A stretch of 64,000 bases of DNA from Paulownia fortunei. Lineage: Eukaryota; Streptophyta; Magnoliopsida; Lamiales; Paulowniaceae. Shown here piece after piece: positions 1-10,085 of the stretch. Position 1 is the stretch's first letter. Every line of letters begins with the position of its first letter. The DNA lies in assembly GCA_019321725.1 (NCBI GenBank), contig CM033118.1, positions 11,434,071 to 11,498,070 on the forward strand, in the 5' to 3' direction. The notes beneath the pieces are model-generated. The model worked only from the letters and a program-made list of their open reading frames with translations, was not told the origin of the DNA and searched no databases. Position numbers and translations under genes: made by a program.

Positions 1-185
1 TAAAAAATATGTTGTATAGTTACATGCAACTTGATCTTCACTATCTATGGATCAAAAATGCATTCAATTGGCATGGTTGTCCTAAAAAAGATCCTTCTGC
101 TGTCCATCTTGATGTCCTTAATGCAGAGGTTATTAATTTTATTCATAGTTTTAGAAATTTGTCTACAAATCAATTCTTACGTTGA
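1..185 (+). CDS. Possible terminal exon of an unidentified host gene (partial)
   Basis: A frame is open from the window edge to a TGA at 183-185. Its composition looks coding, with segments such as LWIKNAFNWHGCPKKD and LDVLNAEVINFIHSF. In the mirror copy (52573-52775) the same frame runs 18 bases further, to a pyrimidine-rich stretch ending in AG that could be a splice acceptor. That supports a last exon rather than a chance ORF. I do not recognise the family. An overlapping 65-codon frame at 31-228 is hydrophobic and is probably a shadow of this one. Confidence 0.35.
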   Translation, partial: KNMLYSYMQLDLHYLWIKNAFNWHGCPKKDPSAVHLDVLNAEVINFIHSFRNLSTNQFLR

Positions 186-1236
186 TTCTAACTGCATAGA
201 TACATATTTTACTCTCTTTCATTACTAAAAAATTGTCACAATCAAGATAAGGACCAATATTAGAAGTATTAGAATCGATTGAAAACGTGAATTTTCAATT
301 TAGTCTTTCAAAAACATATTTTTAAAGAAAAAGAAGAAGTCTTCAAATGCTTGGAAAGAAGGGAATCATGTGTCTACCTATGTATTTTTTTTTTATTTTC
401 ATGTTGTTTTGGGCAGACAGGCAAATAATTATAAAAGATGACATGAAGGTGGTATGTGAAGATCTTGGCAGGATTCACATGCAAATGAAAATTCCACATC
501 AAGTTCTAACTTCAATGCATTTTGTCTAATCATTCAAACATCAGTTTTACTTACTGAAACAACCTTTGGATCTGAACTTCAAAGGCGAGTTCCTAGCATT
601 CAAATGATTAAAAATCATGAGGGGAATATTCAAGAACCACTTAAGCAGCCACATTCTAATAGGTTCTGACAATGAAAAAAATCCAACATATATGTATTTA
701 GAGTAAACATATTTTGTTTACATGCGCCTAAAAGATATCACAGTAAAGCTGTTACATGCATAACCAGAATGACATATCATATTTCATACTCAAATAATAA
801 GCAGTATAGTAACTAAAGTACATAGCAAACTGCCAATCATCACAACAAATATCTGGTGTGTTGTAGTAATTGGTCTGTGAGGCATCATTAACTGAATTAG
901 GTCCTGTATTACTATTCCTCTCCAAAGTTTTAAGGTGAAATCATTTCAAACTAATGAACTTTACTTACTGCATTTCCTATGAAATACATTATTACCAAAT
1001 TCACCATTCATAAAGGCAATAAAAACATACTTTCCTTTTCCTTTATACCAGTAAGTTAAGAATTCCACCATGAGATAGTTGTGGTGTAGATAATAAAAAC
1101 AGTGACATTTCACCAAACTCTATCACAAAAATAACCATCAAACCGTTCATCAACCCATAGAAAGGTCCTCAAATATATTTGTTTCTCAAAGCTTTTGCCA
1201 CATCTTCCAGAGTTAACAAGAAAAATGATCATTATC

Positions 1237-1260
1237 ATGGATGGATGGATGGATGGATGG
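1237..1260 (+). repeat. (ATGG)6 microsatellite
   Basis: Six perfect ATGG units. The mirror copy at 51498-51521 also has exactly six. Microsatellites usually change length quickly, so equal length fits a very recent duplication or an assembly duplicate. Confidence 0.95.
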
Positions 1261-1276
1261 TGAATGATTAACAAAC

Positions 1277-1393
1277 CTGTCCACTAGGTGAAAGTAGCAT
1301 GCCAAACTTTGCATCTAAGATTGCCTTTAATCCCATCTTCAACCAGCTCTCTTTTTTACATTGTTCGTTTCTCTACAGTCAAAACATTGCCTC
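1277..1393 (-). CDS. Possible internal exon of an unidentified gene
   Basis: Read on the minus strand, 39 codons lie between an AG acceptor (CTATCTAG) and a GT donor (CAG/GTTTGT). They include the segment SWLKMGLKAILDAKFGMLL. Both splice sites are in phase 0, and a candidate upstream exon at 1694-1768 also ends in phase 0. The mirror copy is 51365-51481 on the plus strand. The protein is not recognised and the exon call rests only on splice-site logic. It could be a chance open frame. Confidence 0.3.
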
Positions 1394-1693
1394 TAGATAG
1401 GCTCTATTGGTGCTGCTGGAAGCCCCAAAATATAAAGTATATATCATTAATTATGCGTACAAATGTGTTTTATTTGCATATGGAAAATGCAAAGGTACAA
1501 TAACAAAGAACCTAGAGAGAGAAACTGTTACAAGTGATAAAATAAAGACAAAAATGCAAAACAGCAAACACAAGTTCACAAAAGAAGAAAAAATTTACAA
1601 AAGACATGAGACTAGCTTATTAACAAAATTAGCTAGCTAGTTAGATCGTTAGGAGCAATTAACCAAACTAGGATATAAAAGAGGATATTATAC

Positions 1694-1768
1694 CTGGATG
1701 AGGGAGGTCTTTGGCAGTTTAATGAATTTCTTGTTCTCTTCAATTCTCAAGTCTTCTTCATTCTCTCT
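1694..1768 (-). CDS. Possible internal exon, charged segment
   Basis: On the minus strand a frame rich in Glu, Lys and Asn (ENEEDLRIEENKKF) ends at CAG followed by a GTATAA donor. The next candidate exon lies about 300 bp downstream at 1277-1393. The mirror copy is about 50989-51063 on the plus strand. The upstream border is uncertain because a stop lies just before it, so an acceptor near TAACTGAG is assumed. Confidence 0.25.
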
Positions 1769-2374
1769 CAGTTATATTCTTCCTAATATCAACTCTCCCT
1801 CAAGTTCTTTCTTTCTCTTTCTTTTTAAAATATTTTGTACAATTTTAATGGAGGTTCCACTATTTCAAAGTAGTTCAAGTGAGTTCCCATATGATTCACA
1901 ATAGACACAAGCATCTAACAATCCAAGGAAGATCTAAGCTCTACAGTAAGTCTTAACCTTAAAATTTAGAAAATAAACACATACGCTCAAACATATAAAG
2001 AATTACTCCAAGAAAATGATCTGACATAGAAAAACAATGAACTTCTATTTCTAGATCAACATATCTTGTAATCAATGATCATCAAACAACTATAAAATCA
2101 CAAAATCACATAACAAATTCATCAAATTTCACACAAATAGGAAAAACATTCAATCTTTCAATCACTAAGAAACGCAAATCTTAAGAACACAAAGAAGTAA
2201 ATCTCTACTAAAAAGGGGTGATTTGAAAGTGAACTGACTTCAATGTCCTAGAAAGCATAAGCGTCTTCTTTGCCGTAATTTTTGAGCATCTCGAGCAGTG
2301 GCTAGGGCAATTGAGATGGCGCATTATTATTAGACATCGGTTCCCTCATTGCAATTCTTCTATCTCCAAATATT

Positions 2375-2494
2375 CACGTATCTGTATGGAGAGGATGAAG
2401 CACATGAGTGGCTGGTGGGTGGAGATAATTCTCTAGAATAGGGGGGATGGGGTGGCGGAGGTTTATGCGGTGGTTGGGGTGACGGTGGGGCAGC
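2375..2494 (-). CDS. Proline-rich reading-frame fragment cut by LTR A
   Basis: A 39-codon minus-strand frame begins abruptly at the LTR A border and ends in TGA. It is rich in Pro and His, with clusters such as PPHKPPPPHPP. It could be an exon or a 5' leader broken by the LTR insertion. The direction matches the two other candidate exons downstream. No family is recognised. The mirror copy is 50267-50386 on the plus strand. Confidence 0.3.
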
Positions 2495-2495
2495 A

Positions 2496-5184
2496 TGTGA
2501 TACCCGAATCTCTCACTACTCACCTGACCAAATATAATTCATGCATTATGTGCTAATTTTATATGATACTTGCATTTATATTGACATTGCATATTTTATT
2601 TCATTTGATACGACATTCTTGAATATTAAACTTAATTTTAAAGCTCTCGCATGATATTAGTTATTGAATATCCTAACCTAAGTGGTTGATTTTTATTGAC
2701 ATAAGAATAAATTTAGGTATCAATATAGTAAATAGTACTAGGTTACACGTGGTAACCTTAGGAGTGCGAAAGATGTCACCGAAAAGTTTATAGAAAGTGA
2801 TTCGGTTCGATCATGAATTTTAATATTATATGTTATTTAATCATATACTTGGAAAAACTAGACATACAATACTATAATTTAAATATTATATAACTAGGTT
2901 CATAGGTTTGTAACACTATCGATGCACAAACTTATCAATCGGGCAAGAATCAATAATTTTTTGGGTGAAGAACCTAATGAACGGATATAGGAATTACCTA
3001 CGAAAATGAATGGTGTCTAAGATAGGTTGCAACCAAATAATAATATGTGAGATAGACAAGATTAGGCTGCAAGATAAGGGAGAAAATCAAATTTTACCAT
3101 TACATGCCACCTCATGCTTAGACTTTTCAAGCTAGCACCTCAACCTATTCTTCACTCTTAAACTAACATCCACGACTTGAACCTTCTTTTACACCATTTC
3201 AGATTTTTAAATACATAGAAAAATCTCTCTAAATAGGTCATAACTGATTCAACCGAAAAAAGAGGCAAAACAAGCAAAGGGAAGGAGAAATAAACAAGTT
3301 CAAGTAGAAAACTGTGTAAGGTAAGCTTAACCTACGGGTTTGGCATGACTTTTAGATTTTTTTTTAGGTTTATTGGCTTATTAATCTTTGAATATTATTT
3401 ATAAATATGTTAGGATGTTATTAGATAGGCGTTGGTACACAAAGAAAGGGTTTTTGGTTGCAAATACTTGATAGAAAAGTGTTCTCGTGTATTCATGTGT
3501 TATCACCTTGTTGTATTCTTGTGTTCAAGGCTTCAAAAGTGTATGGTCTGTTGAATAAAACCTATAAGTATCATCATATACAAATATATATATGAGTTAA
3601 GAGTATTGAAATAAATTTTCATCGGTTAGAAATTGAAATCGGGCAATGATATTGAAGAAACACTCAAAACTACCAAAGTAAGAATATATGTTCTGGTGTG
3701 CTGTGAAGGGGACTGAATTAGGGGACCTAGACCCATGTGTTTTGGAAACTTTATAGCACGGTTATATTGTTCTAATCTTATACAAGTGTGGTAAAAAGTT
3801 GAGAGTGAATAAATATTCTTAAGGATGTCAAAATGTCTATGAAACCTAATGTGGCAGCAAGGAAATTAGAAGGTGAAAATTTGTCCCATTTGATAACTTA
3901 GCATATTTCAACCTAAACATGTTGCTATTGAGTTTTAATAATTAGGTACACGCTATTAGAGTGATGATACTTCAATTATATGATGTTTACATGTATCTAA
4001 GATGAGAAATTAAGGTATTTGAGGGACTATATTAGGTTTTAGTTTGTGAAAGCTTGATTGTTATCTAAATAGCTTGGTGTTTAAGATCTTAATATGAGAT
4101 TTTGTGCTTCCAACTTGCCAAATTAGGAATGGTGCTTGATGTTGGGTAATATTACAGGCTATTTCACATCTAAGGTTGGAGAGGAATACTAAACAAATCT
4201 AAACTAAGCCACTAACCAAATGAAAGATAAGTAAAGATTTATTTGCAACTACAATGTATAGACATAGTAAATGTGTGATTTATATGTAATATCATGGATC
4301 ATACGTGCATAGTAAAGGGCATGCATTACTGTCATTCATGTTCATTGAGCATACATACATGGGCATTGGCAGGTGCATGCATCATATACGAGCATTGTGA
4401 TAAATCTTGCATTGCACGGTATGATTCTAAGAAAGAAAAATATTTTGCTAACCACTACTAGTGCACCAAAGCATGCATGGATTTGCAGGTTCGCGTGCAT
4501 AGATTTGCATGCGTATGAGTATGAATGGATTTTCATGCTTATATTATTATTGGCCATTGGATTATGGCAGTGTACAGAGGTCTTTTCCGATGCATGGAAT
4601 AGTAGCATTGGTCAGGGGCCTAAGAAAGAAATGAATTTGAGAGAAATGCTTTGATGCATGGAATTACATTGTGGGCATAGCATTTTGAGATGTATGACAT
4701 GATATTGTGGATTATTCTTTGACATGTATAATCTTTACTTGCTGAGCTAACTCATAGAGTTTATGCATTGTAGGTGAGCATGACAATGTTTGAAGCATCT
4801 TTTGATAGTTGGGCGGCTGTTGGAGCTCCTACAAGTGTCTGAGGGAGTGTGTACATGGATGACGACCTGTTGGGCTATTTTGTTGGCTTGTTATATTTTG
4901 AGTCTATTGTATTATATTTTGAGACTAGTATTATATTTTGCTTTTAAAACTTTATTGTAAACAAGTATCTAAATATTGTGGTCATTTTTGGTGTTGTACT
5001 TTTATATAAATATTGATCCTGCTATATACAAGACATATGTGAGGAAGTATTCTAAATAAGGTTGTGCGTGTAAAAAGTGATTTATCTTTTCTTAAAATAT
5101 TACAAAAAAAATATCTCATGTACACACAAGTTCAATCATGTCAAATTATATGTTATATATAACTATTGAGTAGTGGGTGTTACA
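2496..5184 (+). mobile_element. LTR A of a chromovirus-type (Tekay/Del-like) retrotransposon
   Basis: The element begins TGTGATACCC and ends GTGTTACA, the TG...CA borders usual for LTRs, with terminal motifs like those of plant Tekay/Del LTRs. It is 2,689 bp long. Diverged relatives lie at 18011-21067 and 29074-30898. It is followed by GAGTGGTATTA, which resembles the start of an initiator-tRNA-Met primer-binding site. It was therefore probably a 5' LTR whose internal region has been lost. Several overlapping short ORFs on both strands near 4342-4654 are non-coding shadows. Confidence 0.8.
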
Positions 5185-5193
5185 GAGTGGTAT

Positions 5194-5296
5194 TATAATA
5201 CCCAATTCTCTCCTACATAGCTAATAATAAGCATCTTGCATGAATATGCATCTAATCAATGTGTGTTATCGAATTATGGCATACAAATAGCATAAT
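5194..5296 (+). mobile_element. 103-bp 5' stub of LTR B
   Basis: This matches the first bases of the complete LTR B at 23617 (CCCAATTCTCTCC, then AATAATAAGCATCTTGC). It ends abruptly where Athila-like gag/pol sequence begins. The join marks a deletion or non-homologous recombination, not a clean insertion, because the rest of LTR B does not resume intact on the far side. Confidence 0.8.
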
Positions 5297-5385
5297 AAGT
5301 TTGAAGAAGGTAAGCGTGAAAATGAAGAAAAAGAAAAATATTTACCTCCAGCACCCTTTCCTCAAAGATTGCAAGCAACTCAGAA

Positions 5386-7290
5386 TTGAACTCAAATGCT
5401 GAAATTTTTGAAATTTTTAAACAAGTCAAGATTAATATTCCATTATTGGATGCAATCAAGCAAGTTCCACCTTATGCCAAATTTTTGAAAGATTTGTGTA
5501 CAATCAAAAGAAAACATCATGTACAAAAGAAGGCATTTTTAACTGAAAGTGTTAGTTCAATCATTCAACAATTCACTCCACCCAAGTACAAAGATCCAGG
5601 TTGTCCAACCATTTCATGTATCATAGGAAACACTAGAATAGAGCGTGCTTTGCTTGATCTTGGTGCTAGTGTAAATCTTCTACCTTTCTCAGTTTATGAA
5701 CAGTTAGGTTTGGGAGAACTTAAAACAACTTCTGTTGTACTCCAATTAGCTGACCGTTCGATTAAAGTTCCAAAGGGAATAGTAGAAGATGTGTTGGTAC
5801 AAATTGATAAGTTTTACTTTCCAGTTGATTTCATTATTTTGGACACAGAGCCTGTTGCACAAACACATACACAAATTCCTATCATTTTGGGTCGTCCTTT
5901 TCTTGCAACTTCAAATGCTTTGATCAATTGTAGAAATGGTATTTTGAAGTTATCATTTGGAAATATGACTTTGGAACTAAATGTGTTTAATGTTTGTATG
6001 CAACCTGCAGAAGATGTCGAAGTACATGAAGTGGATTCAATTGAAGAACTTGTTCATGAATACGTTACTACTACTAACTCTTCAGATTCTTTGGAGACTT
6101 GTTTTGAAAGTGAAAGTATTTATAAAAAGGAACACACTAATACTATATCTGATTTTTTGCAGGTACAAGAAAAATATTTTTGGAAGCCAAGGTTCGAAGA
6201 ACTTTCATCATCAACAGTAAAATCTATTCCATCAAGTATTAAAGCTCCCGTGGTTGAATTGAAACCTTTGCCAGTTAATTTGAAATACTCTTTCTTGGGT
6301 GAGAATGAAACTTTTCCAGTAATAATTTCTTCCAAACTCGATGCATATCAAGAAGGTAAGTTGATCGAAACTCTGAAAATGCATAAGAATGCTTTAGGAT
6401 GGACAATTGCTGATATTAAAGGTATTAATCCTTTCATTTGCACACATAACATCTATCTAGAGGAAAATGCTAAACCATCTAGAGAAATGCAACGAAGGCT
6501 AAATCCTAATATGAAAGAAGTAGTAAGAAATGAAGTCATTAAACTCTTAGATAATGGAATCATTTATTCTATTTCTGATAGCAAATGGGTAAGTCCGACT
6601 CAAGTTGTACCTAAGAAATCTGGAGTTACTGTAGTCAAGAATGAGAATGATGAATTAATTCCAACTAGGGCTGTTACTGGTTGGCTAATGTGCATTGACT
6701 ATAGAAAACTCAACTCAGTCACTAGAAAAGATCATTTTCCATTACCTTTCATGGATCAAATTTTAGAAAGAGTTGCAGGACACGAATTTTATTGCTTTTT
6801 AGATGGATATTCTGGATATAACCAAATTGTAATTGCACTTGAAGATCAAGAGAAAATAACTTTTACATGTCCTTTTGGTACTTTTGCATATCGAAGAATG
6901 CCTTTTGGATTATGTAATGCACCAGCTACATTCCAACGATGCATGCTTAGTATTTTTAGTGACATGGTTGAATGTTTTCTTGAAGTTTTCATGGATGATT
7001 TTTCTGTTTTTGGTAATTCATTTGATGATTGCTTATCTAATTTAGAAAAGATTTTGATCAGGTGTGAAGAAAAGAATCTTGTGCTCAATTGGGAGAAATG
7101 TCACTTCATGGTAACAACTGGTATTGTTCTTGGACACATTATATCATCAGAAGGTATTGAGGTTGATAAATCTAAAATTGAGTTAATTGCCAATTTGCCA
7201 ACACCAAAGACTGTGAAGGAGATTAGATCATTTTTAGGACATGCTGGTTTTTATAGAAGATTTATCAAAGATTTTAGTATATATATCTAA
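5386..7290 (+). CDS. Protease-reverse transcriptase segment of Athila-like pol
   Basis: A 634-codon open stretch with no ATG at its start (the first codon is TTG), so it is a segment of a larger polyprotein. The aspartic protease core DLGAS is at residues 91-95 and ILGRPF follows near residue 168. Reverse transcriptase motifs are the YRKLNSVTRKDHFPLP block, FLDGYSGYNQI, the MPFGLCNAPATFQR block, and the catalytic FMDD at residues 535-538, where F replaces the usual Y of YxDD as is common in gypsy elements. It ends just past [16 protein letters not shown], where a one-base insertion shifts the frame. The central acidic spacer (about 210-290) between protease and RT has no recognised motif. Confidence 0.93.
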   Translation: MNSNAEIFEIFKQVKINIPLLDAIKQVPPYAKFLKDLCTIKRKHHVQKKAFLTESVSSIIQQFTPPKYKDPGCPTISCIIGNTRIERALLDLGASVNLLPFSVYEQLGLGELKTTSVVLQLADRSIKVPKGIVEDVLVQIDKFYFPVDFIILDTEPVAQTHTQIPIILGRPFLATSNALINCRNGILKLSFGNMTLELNVFNVCMQPAEDVEVHEVDSIEELVHEYVTTTNSSDSLETCFESESIYKKEHTNTISDFLQVQEKYFWKPRFEELSSSTVKSIPSSIKAPVVELKPLPVNLKYSFLGENETFPVIISSKLDAYQEGKLIETLKMHKNALGWTIADIKGINPFICTHNIYLEENAKPSREMQRRLNPNMKEVVRNEVIKLLDNGIIYSISDSKWVSPTQVVPKKSGVTVVKNENDELIPTRAVTGWLMCIDYRKLNSVTRKDHFPLPFMDQILERVAGHEFYCFLDGYSGYNQIVIALEDQEKITFTCPFGTFAYRRMPFGLCNAPATFQRCMLSIFSDMVECFLEVFMDDFSVFGNSFDDCLSNLEKILIRCEEKNLVLNWEKCHFMVTTGIVLGHIISSEGIEVDKSKIELIANLPTPKTVKEIRSFLGHAGFYRRFIKDFSIYI

Positions 7291-7633
7291 ACCTTTGTGT
7301 AATCTTCTAACAAAAGATACTATTTTTGAATGGAGTGAAAACTGTGAAAATGCTTTTGTTAAGCTTAAAAGCATGCTTACGTCTGCTCCAATCATGCAGC
7401 CTCCAGATTGGACTTTACCTTTTGAAATAATGTGCGATGCTAGTGATTATGCTGTTGGAGCTGTCTTGGGACAAAGAAAAGATAAAAAACCATATGTTAT
7501 TTACTATGCAAGTAAAACTTTAAATGGTGCTCAATTGAATTATACAACAACTGAAAAAGAATTACTTGCTGTAGTTTTTGCATTGGAAATTTCGATCTTA
7601 TCTTGTTGGCTCACCAATTGTTGTTTTCAGTGA
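7241..7633 (+). CDS. RT connection and RNase H N-terminal segment
   Basis: This continues pol in the next frame after the +1 shift: [13 protein letters not shown], then the RNase H start [18 protein letters not shown] with its first catalytic Asp, and [17 protein letters not shown] with the catalytic Glu. The frame is lost at about 7590, where bases are missing before FRSYLVG. The related scrap at 32036-32302 keeps a continuous frame across the site equivalent to 7279, so the upstream shift is a mutation and not programmed frameshifting. Confidence 0.88.
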   Translation: MLVFIEDLSKILVYISKPLCNLLTKDTIFEWSENCENAFVKLKSMLTSAPIMQPPDWTLPFEIMCDASDYAVGAVLGQRKDKKPYVIYYASKTLNGAQLNYTTTEKELLAVVFALEISILSCWLTNCCFQ

Positions 7634-7964
7634 TCATGCAGCTTTGAAATATCTTTTGTCAAAAAAAGATGCTAAACCAAGACTGATTAGGTGGATTCTC
7701 TTACTCCAGGAATTTAATGTTACTATTCGAGATAAAAAGGGAGTAGAGAATGTAGTGGCTGATCATTTGTCGAGACTTGTTTGTGATGACTCATTTCAAA
7801 CCACACCTATTAATGACACTTTCCCTGATGAACAATTATTTAACGTTTCTATTTTACCTTGGTTTGCTGACATTGTTAATTTTCTTATAACAGGAAAGAT
7901 GCCATCACATTGGAACTCTCAAGATAAAAAGAAGTTTTTGACTGAGGTTAAAAAATTTTATTAG
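7578..7964 (+). CDS. RNase H C-terminal segment and linker to integrase
   Basis: This contains [23 protein letters not shown], with the third RNase H catalytic Asp in SDHAALKYL, followed by [14 protein letters not shown] and [11 protein letters not shown], typical of gypsy RNase H ends. It stops at TAG (7962-7964). The downstream integrase frame is the same frame (DDPYLFKYC follows directly), so this is a single nonsense mutation and not a real protein end. Confidence 0.88.
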   Translation: MHWKFRSYLVGSPIVVFSDHAALKYLLSKKDAKPRLIRWILLLQEFNVTIRDKKGVENVVADHLSRLVCDDSFQTTPINDTFPDEQLFNVSILPWFADIVNFLITGKMPSHWNSQDKKKFLTEVKKFY

Positions 7965-8015
7965 GATGATCCATACCTATTCAAATATTGTCCGAATCAA
8001 ATCTTTCGAAGATGT

Positions 8016-9149
8016 GTGCCTGACAATGAGATAGGTAATATTGTCAAATTTTGTCATTCAGAAGCATGTGGTGGTCATTTTTCTGTAAAGAAAACTACTG
8101 CAAAAATCTTGCAATGTGGATTTTATTGGCCAACTCTTTTCAAAGATACTTACACTTTCTGTAAAAGTTGTGAAAATTGTCAAAAGTTAGGGTCCCTTTC
8201 AAAGAGAAATATGATGCCCCTACACCCTATCCTAGTGATTGAAATCTTTGACTGTTGGGGTATTGATTTTATGGGGCCATTTCCATTATCATTTGGTTTT
8301 CTTTACATATTGGTTGCCATAGATTATGTTTCAAAATGGATCGAGGCAATTCCTTGTCGAAACAATGATCACAAAATAGTGATAAAATTTTTGAAAGAAA
8401 ATATTTTAAGTCGATTTGGAATTCCTAGATCTATTATCAGTGATGGGGGAAAACATTTTTGTAACAAAGTTTTCAGAACTTTAATGAAGAAATATGGAAT
8501 CATACATAAAGTTGCAACCCCTTATCATCCTCAGACAAATGGACAAGTTGAACTTGCAAATAGGGAGATAAAACAAATTTTGGAGAAAACAGTTAACCCA
8601 AACTGTAAAGATTGGTCTCTTAGACTTACCGATACACTTTGGGCATATAGAACTGCTTTCAAAACATCATTAGGCATGTCTCCTTATAGGATAGTTTATG
8701 GAAAACCTTGTCATTTACCTGTTGAACTTGAACATAAAGCTTATTGGGCAATCAAAATGTTTAACTTCAACCTTGATGAAGTTTCAAAATTGCGCAAATT
8801 GCAAATCAATGAACTTGAAGAACTGAGAAATGATGCATATAAGAATTCTAAAATTTATAAAGCAAGAATCAAAGATTTTCATGATAATAAAATTTCAAGA
8901 AAAATATTTGAGGTTGGTCAAAAGGTTTTGCTTTATAATTCTCGATTGCATTTGTTTCCTGGAAAATTGAGATCAAGGTGGAGTGGTCCTTTTGTTGTAA
9001 AAAAAGTATATCCTTATGGGGCGATTGACATTGAGAATCCTAGAAATGGTAACATATTCAAAGTAAATGGACAAAGAGTTAAACCATTTCTAGAAAATCA
9101 ATTTTCACAAGAGGAAATTCTTTTTCTTTCTAACCCTTGTTATGATTAG
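8016..9149 (+). CDS. Integrase segment of Athila-like pol
   Basis: 377 codons are open. The N-terminal zinc-binding HHCC region includes HSEACGGH and FCKSCENC. The catalytic core has DFMGPFP (first Asp), SDGGKHFCN (second Asp) and HPQTNGQVE (Glu), so the DD(35)E triad looks intact. The C-terminal region has the RWSGPF (GPF) motif near residue 325. Integrase joins retrotransposon cDNA to the chromosome. This segment alone looks undamaged, but the polyprotein upstream is broken, so expression as a functional enzyme is unlikely. Confidence 0.93.
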   Translation: MPDNEIGNIVKFCHSEACGGHFSVKKTTAKILQCGFYWPTLFKDTYTFCKSCENCQKLGSLSKRNMMPLHPILVIEIFDCWGIDFMGPFPLSFGFLYILVAIDYVSKWIEAIPCRNNDHKIVIKFLKENILSRFGIPRSIISDGGKHFCNKVFRTLMKKYGIIHKVATPYHPQTNGQVELANREIKQILEKTVNPNCKDWSLRLTDTLWAYRTAFKTSLGMSPYRIVYGKPCHLPVELEHKAYWAIKMFNFNLDEVSKLRKLQINELEELRNDAYKNSKIYKARIKDFHDNKISRKIFEVGQKVLLYNSRLHLFPGKLRSRWSGPFVVKKVYPYGAIDIENPRNGNIFKVNGQRVKPFLENQFSQEEILFLSNPCYD

Positions 9150-9260
9150 TGTTGTATATATTTTTTTATCTGACATTATTTTTTTTCTTCTCTTCTTCTT
9201 CTTTTATTTTTTTTATTTTTTCTTTTCCCGGTTAAATGGCGGATAACAGTACTCCGTGGC

Positions 9261-9268
9261 TATAAAAG
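9261..9268 (+). promoter_or_regulatory. Candidate internal TATA box for downstream cargo ORFs
   Basis: TATAAAAG lies between the integrase stop and the first ATG of the next ORF (9354), preceded by a pyrimidine-rich stretch (9180-9230). A plant RNA polymerase II start about 30 bp downstream would give a leader of about 60 nt. It is a sequence match only; there is no expression evidence. Confidence 0.4.
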
Positions 9269-9353
9269 TCGGACTTGTCAGTTCCCCAAACAACTGAAAT
9301 CTTTGTACAAATCTTCTTTGTTTTTCTCATTCTCTTTTCTTGTTATTTTCAAA

Positions 9354-9716
9354 ATGGGTGACATATTTCTAACTCTCAAGAAGCGATTTCCTTTTCTTCC
9401 TAAAAATGCAATTTTGAAAATTTATAAAATCAGGATTGAAAGATTGAGGATGCTTACGCACAAGGGCATTCTGGAGGACATACGATGGTTAATTGAAGCA
9501 AAGGTAAGGGCAGGTGAGTTTTCACATGAGTTTCCAGATTTGCTTACTAGATACATGTCTGGTTTTGGTAAAAGCACATATTCAAAAAAACGAAGGGTGA
9601 AAAAAATGAAAGTTTGTCATATTTGTGCTAGATGGACTTGCAACACAAAGTGTCGTTCTTTAGGAATGGTCTCTAAAAATCGAGAAGATAAACTTAATTC
9701 ATTATGGATGGACTGA
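9354..9716 (+). CDS. Basic cysteine-cluster protein downstream of integrase, function unknown
   Basis: 120 codons from the first ATG. The frame extends upstream to a TTG at 9303, but the added residues are hydrophobic leader-like and lie where the 5' UTR is expected. The protein is basic. It has an N-terminal MGDIFLTLKKRFPFLP segment, a helical charged middle, an Arg/Lys patch (KKRRVKKMK) and a compact cysteine cluster C-x2-C-x4-C-x3-C (CHICARWTCNTKC) that could bind zinc. A basic patch next to such a cluster suggests nucleic-acid binding, which is inference. In plan it resembles small cysteine-rich proteins of some plant RNA viruses, but I cannot show homology. It sits where Athila elements often carry an extra ORF. 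Confidence 0.6.
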   Translation: MGDIFLTLKKRFPFLPKNAILKIYKIRIERLRMLTHKGILEDIRWLIEAKVRAGEFSHEFPDLLTRYMSGFGKSTYSKKRRVKKMKVCHICARWTCNTKCRSLGMVSKNREDKLNSLWMD

Positions 9717-9910
9717 GTAAGGAGTCTTTAGATCACATTATATTGACTCTTGAGACGCATTCATGTGGATTGGTACAACGTGCAATTCTTGATTTATGGG
9801 ATCATTTTCGAAATGAATATGAGCTTTATAGTCTTGGGAATCTGACATTAAAAGACCCTGTTTGCCAGTTTATAAGAAAACTGGATGGGAAGCATATCCT
9901 CGACCCATAG
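9704..9910 (+). CDS. Small unrecognised ORF overlapping the cysteine-cluster ORF
   Basis: 68 codons, overlapping the preceding ORF by 13 bases in the -1 frame; its ATG lies just upstream of the other ORF's TGA. The protein is mixed in charge and lacks recognised motifs (LDHIILTLETHSCGLVQRAI, then LWDHFRNEYELYSLGN). It may be a separate ORF or the C-terminal part of one ancestral protein of about 190 residues split by an indel. The frame is identical in the mirror copy (42851-43057). Confidence 0.5.
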   Translation: MDGLSKESLDHIILTLETHSCGLVQRAILDLWDHFRNEYELYSLGNLTLKDPVCQFIRKLDGKHILDP

Positions 9911-10085
9911 AGGGCGTTTAAGCCGTTACTGGACGTAAAACCAGAGGAAGATGTAAGCCACAATCACAACTATATGTACATACACGTGATAGTAGGTAAT
10001 TTTTAAATTTCGTATGTGTCCTTATTTTCAACCTTTTTGACAAAAGAAAAAGACATGTAATAAATGTATTCCCTGTTCACACCTT

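Larger units (their letters stand above)
186..2374. other. Non-TE-like stretch without a confident gene
   Basis: I see no retrotransposon protein motif here. It contains an ATGG microsatellite, a CT-rich tract near 1800-1830, and two possible antisense exons (1277-1393 and 1694-1768), described separately. The rest is AT-rich with only short ORFs. It may be intron or intergenic DNA of a host gene. Confidence 0.4.
5297..9149 (+). pseudogene. pol: Athila-like Ty3/gypsy gag-pol, 5'-truncated and interrupted
   Basis: The order is a gag C-terminal remnant (PPAPFPQRL near 5347), protease, reverse transcriptase, RNase H and integrase: a Ty3/gypsy polyprotein. The spacing and the KDPGCPTISC/LGASVNLLP/ILGRPFLAT protease signature point to the Athila/Tat branch. 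Lesions are a frameshift near 5385, a +1 frameshift near 7279 in TATATATAT, a frameshift near 7590 and a TAG replacing an expected Trp codon at 7962-7964. The 5' LTR and nearly all of gag are missing, so the copy cannot be autonomous. The mirror copy (43612-47464) shares all lesions. Confidence 0.92.

Noticed and set aside
31..228. 65-codon hydrophobic ORF at the left edge
   Set aside because: It overlaps the more coding-like frame that ends at 185 and has no supporting start context.
4342..4654. Overlapping ORFs of 88 and 93 codons
   Set aside because: They lie within LTR A, overlap on opposite strands, and are not kept open in the other LTR A copies.
7241..7290. Programmed +1 frameshift between the RT and RNase H segments
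   Set aside because: The related fragment at 31980-32040 reads through the site in one frame, and the shift lies in a TATATATAT run. A random insertion is the simpler explanation.
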